The position numbers and the translations under genes are program-made. Below are positions 50,401-62,400 of a stretch of 64,000 nucleotides of DNA, in pieces. The DNA is from Wuchereria bancrofti (lineage: Eukaryota > Nematoda > Chromadorea > Rhabditida > Onchocercidae): the NCBI GenBank assembly GCA_005281725.1, contig SSBO01000008.1, positions 1,984,001 to 2,048,000 on the forward strand, given 5' to 3'. The notes below the pieces were generated by a model. That model made no database searches, was not told the origin of the DNA, and saw nothing but the letters and a program-made list of their open reading frames with translations. Numbering within the stretch: position 1 is the first letter of the stretch; the number at the start of each line of letters is the position of its first letter.

Positions 50401-53400
50401 ATGCCTGCTTTTGAGAATTTATCAGTTTAAAAAATAAAAAAAACACTGATGATAACAGCTGATAACAAAATTTTGCTCGGTTTATATTTCACAAATATAA
50501 GTACAGAAAGAGTAAAAGTTCGTATTTTGTCACAAAAAAGCTGTTTTCTTTTTTCTGATATGGCAAATGGCAGTTACTGCTAGAGTTATCGGACATTAAT
50601 AACCGGATCAGGTTATTTTATCTTGATCAACTTGAAGGAAAAAGGACAAATCCTGTTAAGAATCTTCGAACTATAGAGAAAAAGAAATGAAAAAAAGTAG
50701 TTATTAATATATTATAAAAAATATTTACCTGAGAAAAAAAATTTTTTTTTTGTTTTGAAATAAAAATTTGGCCTATTTTTTGGGGAAAGAAATTAAATGA
50801 TGCAAAATAAAAGTCAATTTTCAATGATAAAAAAAGATTTCCATTTCATACTTTCATGATAATAACTGCTTCAAATTAAACTGTATATAGCTTCAAGTGT
50901 AGTTGAAAATTAAAAAAGTTTAAATTGAAGAATTATTTTGAGCATATTGATCAGTTAAGCCAAGTACTTATAAGGTAAAGTGCCAAGTGATATTTTTATT
51001 TTAGTAATAATTATTACTCTTGAAAATAATTCAGTTTCAGAGCAATTTTTATACAAATATTCAGAAAATGATTTATGGAAAGGCTATAAGTGCAATTTTT
51101 AGTATACTAAAATTGATATGAACAATAGCGCCATAACTAATAGGACTAGTGATAGCTATGGCCAGAGCCATAACTATGGCCAGATTATGTGGACCGTAGT
51201 TATGGACAAATATAATGATAGGTTGAAACTCTTTTAGCTATTAAATAAAATGCATGTAATCTCCAAGGGAACATTTTGCGCTTAGATACAGGCGAAGCGA
51301 CATTAACGCATTCAACCTTCATTCCAATCATTTCAAAATAATTTGAATATAAGCCAAATATTATTTATTCATCAAAATAAAATTTGCTTAGAAGAATGAA
51401 AAAAATGATTTCTTTTATGATAGCGCTAATTGTTACTTCTTAAAAATTAATAATAGACTATGAAAGCCATAGCCATAGGCAGCAGAAATTATCATATTTC
51501 AAAAATTTCGTTCGTTATAATTTTTGTTTTTTTTGCAGTTATTGATTAATTGAATTTTTTAAAAAACTATCGATGTGATTCTGTTTCGTCACAAGAAAAC
51601 CAATAAACGAATTTGCAAATTTCTGAAATTTCTGATCAAAAGAAAATTCAGAATCTAAACTTACTCAATTCAATCTACGCTGTCTAACTCAACCATTTAG
51701 CTTTGAACATTTCTTACCTGTTTCATTTCTTACCTGGGAAATGATAGTCAAAATGTCTTCATTTAAGATAGTTTAAAAAAGTGATAAAACTTTCAACAAC
51801 TTTTCCATAAATAACTCTATTATACATATCACTAAAAGTAATGGATAAAAAATGATAAGAACTAATAGTGATAATGATAAGATGATAGATGATGATTGCA
51901 ATGTGACAGATTTTGATAAAAGTTTACTTAGGAAAATGATAGTTAAGAATGACATTCAATTTTCAAGATTTTGAGCAAAAAATGTGAAAATTATCAGGAA
52001 AAACCATTATTTATATGAAGCAATCAAGAATTTTTAATAATCGGATAAAACAAAATTGGCATTTCATTACAGTATTTTTCTTTAAAAAGTAAAAGACGAG
52101 ATAATAATTTACAATTTTCTAAGCGATAATAAAAGTTATAATGTAATGACTAGTTCTTTACCTTTCCTCGATAAATACCAATAATTATTTTCTTTAGGAA
52201 GATGAATGCTGAAAATCTTTTAAAATGAGGATAAAATTGAAAAGATGAGAAAATGAATGATACGAAAGAAGGAGGGGGGAAAAAAAAAGACATATTAAAA
52301 AGGATCGTTTTATTATATTTCAAAAGTTAAAAAATTTAGTGATTTATTGATTATGGTATTATCAGAATTCAAAAAGAAAACGAAATTAGAATTTAGATGA
52401 AATGCAAAAAAAGATAGAGAGAGAGAGAGATTTGTGTGAATACCGGATGATAAGTTATTTTCTGGAATGAAGCTGAAAAAATTCTGAAAAAAAAAACTTG
52501 TATATTTTGATAATATTTAAAAATAGAATGTAGATTGATTAAATCAAATTTGAAAAATTTGAAATTTCATAATAGTTAGAAATTTTTTTCCCTCGATAAA
52601 AAGTTTGATAATTCTTTGTAATTCTAATTTAAGCACTGATTTTTTTTTTTACTTAGCTAATTTAACAAGATGAAAACCTTTTTAACTCGAAGAACTCCAA
52701 CACTTGTACTACTTGAACCAGTTTCCGTTGTCACATAAAAATATTGATGTTCATCCACTAATTCATAAGTAAAAATATTATCACTGAAAAAGAAAAAAAA
52801 AAAACAAACTCTCTCTTAATTATAATTAATTTTTATTATACTAAATCAATGCGAAGTAATAAGTTTAAAATGAATTTTATAAAAAATAAAACAATTCTAA
52901 ATTACAAAATTTATTAAAATAATCGTAATTTTTCTAATTTTCTAGTAAAATCTTTGATCATTATTTTATCTTAAATTATCTTTCATTATTAAAATTTAAA
53001 AAAAAAAAAAGAAATTTGTTTACATTGCTTCAGTATCTTTATCTAAAGCAGATACACTAATAACTGCTGAACCAATTGATGCAGTTTCCAAAACTGATCC
53101 AACATATAATGTCTTATCAAAATATGGCTCATTATCATTTACATCTATCACTCGAATTGTCACATTTCCTAGTCCTTAAAAAAAAGGAAAGAAAATTATT
53201 TTTATTAATTCAAAGAAATTGCAATTAATAAATCATCTTTATAATATAATAAATTAATAAGTAATAATAATTAGAAGTGTAATTAGGAAAAAAATTAGAA
53301 AAAAAAGATTGATTTTGCAATTGATAAAAAAAAAATCATTTTTTATAATATAATCAATAAGTGATAGTAATTAGAAAAAAAAAGTAATTATAAAAAAGAT

Positions 53401-56400
53401 TGAATTTGCAATTGATAAAGAAAAAATCATTTTTTATAATATAATCAATAAGTGATAGTACTTAGAAAAAAAAAGTAATTAAAAAAAAGATTGAATTTGC
53501 AATTGATAAAAAAAAAATCATTTTTTATAATACAATAAATAAGTGATAGTAATTAGAAATGTAATTAGAAAAAAAAGTAATTAGAAAAAAAATGTGTGAC
53601 AGGGATGCAATAATTTATGTGATTGAAAAGAATAGAAGAAATGAGAAAAAATAATTTTGCTCAATAATTATATTCTGGAATATTTTAATTGATCATTTTA
53701 ATTGATTTTAATTGATCAGTAAATTGAGTTAAAATTATAGTTTTATTTAAAATAGAAATTACTCAAAAAAAAAAAAGAAAAATTACCTTCAAGTGATGGT
53801 GTACCTTTATCAACAGCTCGAATTTCAATAACAAATTGTTTTTCGGATGGCAATTCACGATCCATTTTTCGCTACATTTAAATATTAGTCATTTATTTGA
53901 TCGTTGAAATAATTTTGTCATCAAAAATAAACAAATTAAATTACTCTTTAATATCTAATAGCAAAAGAAATAATTACCATAGCATAAATTTTTCCATTAC
54001 TTGGAACAATCCGGAAAACCGGTTCACCATCAATTTCTTTATTTATTACAATACTATACTCAAGTCGAGCATTATCCGTACGTGGATCATCATAATCTGT
54101 TGCTGTAACTGTCATCACGAACACTCCTTCATCTGCAACTCATTTCTTTATTTTATAAAAATTAAATTTAGAACTTTTTTTTTTTTTTTAAAGAATGAAA
54201 TTTTTTGATTTAAAATTACAACATTAAATAGCCTAAAATTCCTAAAGATTTCGTTTCATATTTAAAGCATTTAGACTTTTCTTTTATCTTAAAAGATTAG
54301 TTATCATTTTAATCAGAAAATTTATGCAAATTTTTGATAACTCATATTATGTCTAAAAAAAAAGAAATCACTGATATGTTTCCCTTTTCTCCTCTTTCCT
54401 GTTTTTTATAATTTTAATTACTTTAAAATAAACTAAAATAACATTAAATACCTCCAGGATCACGATTTTCATCAATTGTTCCAAATAAATTACTAGCAAA
54501 TATTGGTGCATTATCATTAATATCGCGTAAATTAACCTGAAAAATTAACCTGTCGTAAAACAAATTAAAATTTGTGGAAATCAAAAAAAGAAAAATCAAT
54601 TTAATATGATCAAGAATTGAATCTTTAATCAATCATAAAATCTAATATACAACTTGAAATAATAAATACTTTAAGTATGCTTATTTAAACTTCAATTCTA
54701 ACAAATAACTTTTACACAAATTTGCTTTATTTCAAAAAAAAAAAAAATTAAGACAAAAAAAAATAATTGAAAAAAAAATAATCTTCTGAATACTATTAAT
54801 AAACAGATCATACCTGTACATCAGCATAGCCAATCAATCCATGACCATTGTCATCAATTGCTTGTACAATAAACTTCCAAACGGATACACCAGCTGGAGG
54901 ATCACGATCAAGTGGTCTTATCACTTCAATATCACCGCTATATTGACCAACCCGAAAAAATTCACCAACTCCTTGTCCTTCGAGACGATAAATAATTTTA
55001 GATGAATCATCTTGCTAAAATTGAAATATTTATGAAGCAAATTACTTTCGTAATGGAATAATATCTAACGGAAGCATAAAATGAATTCTATTAATTTATT
55101 TTCAATAATAAATATTTACATAAACATTTAGGACTAAACTTTTTCCCAAGTTTATATCAATAATACCCAAAAAACAGTATCTTCGGTATATCTCGGTCTT
55201 TCTCAAATATTTTAATTTCATATAAATCCTTCTCAAAAGTAATTATAAAAAAAAGTAATTATATAACTATACATTAAATTATTAGCTTGATTTAGTATTT
55301 TGCGGTAGAAATTTGTTTAATTTTACTCAGAGATAATTGATTAAAACCTTATCAGGTTTTATTGAAATAAAGTTGGGAAAAATCAATTATTTAAATCAAT
55401 TGTCTCTTCCTCAAATATTGTAATTTCATATAAGGATCAGTAGCTCTGACAAAAACAATGTCTTCGGTATATCTCGGTCTTTCTCAAATATTGTAATTTC
55501 ATATAAATCCTTCTCAAAGTAATTATAAAAAAAAGTAATTATAAAACTATACATTAAATTATTAGCTTAACAGTTCATTTAATATTTCGCGGTAGAAATT
55601 TGTTTAATTTTACTCAGAGATAACTGATTAAAACCTTATCAGCATCAGTAGCTCTGACAAAAAACAATGTCTTCGGTATATCTCGGTCTTCCTCAAATAT
55701 TGTAATCTCATATAAATCCTTCTCAAATTGTGGTGCATTATCATTTACATCATCAATGTAAACATATAAATCTGTCGTAGCATTATGTTTACCATCTGTT
55801 ACGAATAGTTTCATATGATAAACATTTTCCTAAAAAATGAAAATTATTTTCTAAAATTTAAATTGAAATTATTAAATGAATAAAAAAATTTGTTGTATAC
55901 CGAGATGAAATACATCAAAAAAATACAACTATAAATTAAATTTTGTGATAATTTCTTTTACAGTTCGTTTAATATTGATTTATAAAATAGTTTATTGAGA
56001 TAATTTTCTTTTATTTTCATTAAATTTTCTAACCTTTTCATAATCAAGTGGTTCTTTAATAAAAAGTGCACCGGAATCAGTTCGAACACCAAATGGTATT
56101 CGTCCACCATATACACCATATAAATCATATTTAAGATTTGGCACTGTAATTTATTTTAATTAATTTTGCAATTTAGAATAGAATTTTAGATTTATCTATT
56201 AATGATAAATGTTTGCTACTTATCATAATAAATTTTAAAAATTAAATTTGATATTATAATTTAAAAAAAAAAAAAAAAAACTGACATCGATCTAAGTCAT
56301 ATGCTTTCACCGTAATTACATCTTCATTAATTTCCTCATTTTCTGCAACTCGAGCCTCATAACGAGTTTGCTCAAAGTATGGAGGATTATCATTGATATC

Positions 56401-59400
56401 TATCACAAAAATTTGTACTTTAACAATATCTGAAATTAAAATTAAATTTAGGTGAATTTCCCAGGAAAGTCACAAAAATTTGTACTTTAACAATATCTGA
56501 AATGAATAGCAAATAGAAAAATTAAAATTAAATTTAGGTGAATTTCCCAGAAAAGTTAGTTTATTTTTTTGTAAAATTTTAAAAGTTAAAGTAAGCGAAA
56601 AAAAAAAAACACATATATGCTTTATTAAAAATGTGTCAAATTTTTTAGTGTTAGCAAATCTTGAAGGTAATCATTTGATCCATGGAAAATGTTCATCTTT
56701 TAAAATTTTCACTAAACAATATGAAATTGAACACTTTACCAATTCTGAAATTTTGACTAAAAATGATCTATCTATGAACTGCATCTATCAGTTAGTTCAA
56801 TTTCATAAATAAAAATTAAAATAGCAACCTTTATTTGGTCCTAAAGTACCGGGTAAACTTGATGGAACATTATCACGTGCTTCAACATCAAAAATAAATG
56901 AATCATTTTTTTCTCGATCAAAAATTTCAAGTGGAAATATTCCACCGGTTAGTTCATCAATCCGGAATAATCGTGCTGCACCATTATCACCATCACTGAT
57001 AATCCGGTAACGTACTTCCGATTGTGGTCCCGGTGAATCTGCATCTTCTGCTTTAACTACCGCTATAGGATTACCATTGTACCTATTGTATATAAATGAA
57101 ATATTTTAAACTTTTAAATAGCATATAGAAATAAATAAATAAAAATATGAAAAAATAGATAGAATTATCGGTGGGAAGTAAAATTTTAATAAAATTAATT
57201 AATTACTTAGTAAGAAATTCCGTTGGTGTTTGTTCTTCTTCAATTGTACCCGTAAAAAGATCAACAGTAAATCGTGGAACAGCATCATTCTTATCTCGTA
57301 CCATAACATGAAGTTGCTTATCAGATGTTATCAAACTACGCATATCCTGTAAATTAAAATCATTTTAATTTCTTAACAAATTAAATTAATATAAATTTCA
57401 ATAATACAATTTGAATTTATCAAATAAAAAAATTTTAAAGTTAATATTATTTGACAAAGAAAATAAATGTGATTAAATATTAAATTTCTATATTATTAAA
57501 TCTCAAAATAAATGAAAAAGAAAAAGAAACCAATTTTTTTTTCATTCATTTCAATTTTGTTTATTATATTTTATTTGAAAATTAAAATTTAAACCATAGC
57601 AGTTATTGTTAGAGTGTAGTTTTGTTGTTGTTCATAATCTAATCCAACCATATTTCTAACAACAACCCAATCTCGTCCATTTGTTTTTTCCAAGAATTCA
57701 CGAAAATGCATTTCATGATTGGTACCACGACTGGCACCATTTGCCATCCTTCATCAAATTTAAATAAAAATTGATGATGCGAAAAATGAACTTTAACAGA
57801 TCAAAAAATTTGAGTAAACATTATTGATTAATCGTGAAAACTGTTATGTATTTTATAAAATTATTAGATTTGCATATTCTTTTTATTTTTTAAAAATGAT
57901 TACTCGAATTTGAATATTATTCAATATTATCAAATAAATTTGGTTGAACAAATTTATCAATTAAATCATTTTTATAATAACTTCTTTTTATAGCTAAAAT
58001 TAAATGAATGCTATTAGTTTAATTGAAAAGATTCAAATACATTTATACATATCGAAAATGAAAGATAAATAAATTTCAATGCCATAATATTAGCTAGGAA
58101 TTCATTAAAATAAATAAACAATGATCGGTTAATATTATCAAATAAATTTGGTTGAACAAATTTATCAAACAGCTAAACTAATCATTCATTCATTCAAGAT
58201 GACTCATCCATTTAATTCCTATGAATGAATTATGCAAAACTTTGTATTGTTAAAATAATTTGATTAAATGAACTAACTTATATGAAATTGGACTCTTTGG
58301 ACCATCACCTGGAATTGCTAAACAACGAAAAAGCACCGAATTAATCTGAAAATTATAAAATTGACATATAAAAAGTCATATAGTACTTAAAAATTAAATT
58401 AAAAAAAATTAAAAAAAATAAATTTACATACTCAAAATTGAAATACTTAAAATAAAATACTCAAAATAAAGACTTATCAACAATATTTCAAATAATTTTT
58501 TTCATTTCCTTTCTTTCTGTTCCATTAGATTAAATCGATCATTGCAATATCTCAAAAAAAAAAAAAAAAAGAAATTGAAAATTCTTGAAGTTTCAAAAAA
58601 TTTCACTTACAGGAATATCTTCATCCACTGTAACTGTCGTTTTACATTCATCATTTATTTGCCACTGTGGCGCACTTTGTTGCTTTTCATGAACATTTAC
58701 AACAACTTGCACTGCACTTCGTTGCGCAAATGGTATTCCATTATCATCTGCTATAACGTTGAAAATAAAACGATCTTTCTGAAAAGAAAAAAAAATCCAA
58801 AATTTCCAGTTAAAATTTATGAATTAAAAGAAAAAAAGAGAAATTTCTTTAGTTTTATTTAAATTACAAAATATAAAATCAACTTTTCTTTCATATCTTC
58901 AAATTTTTTTCAAAAAAAAAAAAGAAACAAAAAATCCAAAAACGAAAATTTCCAGTTAAAATTTATAAATTAAAAGAAAAAACACAAGAAATTTCTTTAG
59001 TTTTATTTAAATTACAAAATATAAAATCAACGTTTCTTTCATATCTTCAAATTTTTCTCCAAAAAACAAAAAAATTAACTTAAAAAAAAATTTGATAAAA
59101 CTAACATATGATGGAATTTGTTTGGCTAATGAGATTTCACCACTATTTTCATTGATTATTTGAAAAAATTCAAAATCTTTATGATGTTCCTTTCCAGCCG
59201 ATGTATCTTCAGCCAATGAATAAGTAATTCGAGCATTTTGTGGTGCATCCGCGTCATCCGCAAAGACAGTTATCACCAAATAGCTGAATTGTCATTAATA
59301 ATTATTTGAAAAATTTTTCGAAACAACATTTTACTAATGTTTAATTTCATTTCAAACTATTCTCCTCCTATTATAATACTTAAATCATAATTCAAATAAT

Positions 59401-62400
59401 GTTATATGAAAAAATTCAAAGTTTGAAAATTTTCCTAATTAAGCACTAAAATTTAAGATTTAAAGATAAAGCATCTAAAATTTTCCCAAGTTTTCGAATT
59501 TCAGAATGAGAAAAAATCAAAATGTTAAAATATTTGTTAAAAATTTTAGTAGCACTTTTAGCAACGAATTGTAAAATTTTACAATAGAAAGAATTAAAAG
59601 CATTCCAAGAATCAATCAATAAATCTATTTTCATTTATGATAACATTTTCAACGATACACAAACAATTGTATCGCTTCCTGTGATACGTAAACATTTGAC
59701 GTTTTAATGTTGACGTAATCAATTTGATATTTCACAAATTTAAATGAATCTTATTTAAAAATGAACTGATAGAGCAATTTTACAGTTAATTAAAGCAAAT
59801 TGTTGTATCAAAATTTTTAAATGAAAAAAAAAAAAAAGAAAAGATGAGTTACCCGATGTCAACATTTCTCGAGATTGAAGTTTCATAAAATGATCGATCA
59901 AACTGTGGCGCATTATCATTTATATCAAGAACTTGTACAGTAAACTGACAAAAGCCTATCAATGGTCTTTCACCTTTATCTGTTGCCTAAAATTAAACTA
60001 TCTTAAGCTATATCGTCTGCTTCATTAATTTCTCATTTACTTTAAATTAAATTTTAAAAAATGTTCATTTAAAAATGACTAACTTTTACTGTAACTTCTT
60101 CTTGCGCTTTTTGTTCACGATCAAAGCGCACAAATGGTGATGGTCTTAATTCACCCGTTTCAGGATTTATGATAAACGGTTTACGAGATTCAGATTGTGA
60201 ATAATATAACGAATATACAATTTCTCCGTTTGGTGGTGAATCTTCATCAGTTGCAACTACCTAAAATACATTTCATACAAAACAAAGTTTAAAAAATTTT
60301 TTGATTTATGTTTATTTAAATTATTGAAATTTAACCCTTAAAAAGTGTCTAAATTAATATCGATCAAAAAATTTAAAAATAGATGAATTAAAGAAAAAAA
60401 AAAGGTAAATTAACACTAAGAAATATTATCATACTTTCGATTTATGTTTATTTAAATTATTAAAATTTAACCCTTAAAAAGTGTCTAAATTAGTATCGAT
60501 TAAAAAATTTAGAAATAGATGAATTAAAGAAAAAAAAAAGTAAATTAGCAGTAATACTTTCTTCATCTGAGATTTTTTTTATAAAATCATTAAAAATAAT
60601 AACAACCTTTAAAATAACTGGTGCATTGGTTTTATAATCACCTTCTTCAATTTTTGCAATACTACTATAAGTGTCACAACTACGAAATTCAGGCTTGTTG
60701 TTATTTACATCTGCGATATCTGTAAATTAAAATTTCCGTTTTTTTTTTTCTCCCAAAAATGAATTTTCAGTAAAACAGTTTACATATTCTAAAATTTAAA
60801 AAATGATAAAGTTAAAATTAATTTAAACATTACCAATTGTAACTGTAGCAGTTTGCATATGAAGTTCACTTGCGTCATTTCCGCAACACGATCCGTCATC
60901 TCTTGCAACTATCGTCAAATTGTACGGTGATTCTTCATGTAAAAGATTTTCCGGTTTCACGTTTAGTCCAAGTCTAATCAATCCTATAATTTTCTATTTT
61001 TTATATAATAAAATTTAATAAAGCAAAAAAAAAAAAAAGGAAACTTTACAATTGGTTAATAAAAGTTTTCATATAATTTTACCTGTATCTTTATCAATTT
61101 CAAATAATTCAGTTGCTGATGTTTCTTCACCATTCGATAACAGAAATGCATAGAAAACCTTAAAATTTATATACAATATTATTTTTAAAATAACATTTAA
61201 TTCTCTTTTTAATGATTTAAATTAAACTAAACTAAATATCAAAATATCTAAATTAAATTTTTCAAATTATAAATTACCTGATCTCGATCTGGATCAATTG
61301 CTTGAATTTGTACTATTGGTGTTCCACTTTGAGCATCTTCAGCAACAAATGCATGATAAGTTGAATTAGGAATAAAAATTGGTGCTTCATCATTTGAATT
61401 TTCTGTACGAATATGTACCTAAAGTTTAAAATTTCATAAAATAAAATTTTATAGCATAATAATAAGAAAGTTCCTTTTTTTCAAATTAACTAAACTAATG
61501 ATTTTAATTCAAAGAGCGTTAAATTAACTAAACTAATGATTTCAATTCAAAGAGCGTTAAATTAACTAAACTAGTGATTTTAATTACTTTAATTCAAAGA
61601 GCGTTAAATTAACTAAACTAATGATTTTAATTACTTTAATTCAAAGAGTATCAAATTAACTATACTAATGATTTTAATTCAAAGAATTAAATTAACTAAA
61701 CTAGTGATTTCAATTCAAAGAGCGTTAAATTAACTAAACTAGTGATTTTAATTCAGAGAGTGTTAAATTAACTAAACTAATGGTTTTAATTCAAAGAGTA
61801 TCAAATTAACTATACTAATGATTTTAATTCAAAGAATTAAATTAACTAAACTAATAATTTTAATTCAAAGAATTTAAGAAACATTTAAATTTTATGTATA
61901 AAATAATGAATGACATACTTACCATAGCACTACTACTTAATGATGGTTCACCACAATCAGTTGCTGTGACATTAAAACGATAAATGAAGAAGCGTTCTCG
62001 ATTTTGATCAGCGTCAAGACGTTTTCTAGCTGATATCTCACCTTGATCATTGATTATAAAATTATCATCATCTAAGGTATACTTAATTCGAGCATTTTCA
62101 CCATTATCTTTATCATCTGCTTGGACTAAAATTAAATTTCTATAAATTATTTATTTATTTTTTTCATTTTATATAAAATATATTATTGACATTTTATCAA
62201 AAAAAAGAAAAAACAGGAAATAACACGAGAAAATGCTTTTTGTTAAAATCATTGTAAAAAAAACATTTGATTAAATACTATTAATCAACTTTACTATTAA
62301 TTAACTATTTCAGAAATGAATTTTGTTTCATTAATTACTATTAATTAACTATTTCAGAAATTAATTAACTATTTCATTAATTAAATTTACCTGTAAGGAT

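Larger units (their letters stand above)
30145..52677 (-). other. 22.5-kb intron of the long cadherin isoform; likely contains short-isoform promoter
   Basis: The intron is bounded by a GTTTTC donor (52677) and a TTTGTAG acceptor (30145). I found no cadherin-like or other recognisable exon on either strand; open frames are short and low-complexity. Its gene-proximal end (about 30.1-31 kb) is the natural place for the short-isoform promoter, but I see no clear TATA or other site. Contents: GA run 31228-31266, 25-bp minisatellite 32.15-32.56 kb, purine/G-rich island 36.0-36.24 kb, GA run 37.72 kb, N gap 44.52-44.67 kb, tandem arrays at 46.2, 47.8 and 49.6 kb. Confidence 0.8.

Noticed and set aside
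57591..57600. Possible frameshift near the short EC exons at 57.6-58.3 kb
   Set aside because: Using the acceptor GAAG|GATGG at 57748 the phases match exactly (SYK-MANG), so no frameshift is needed.
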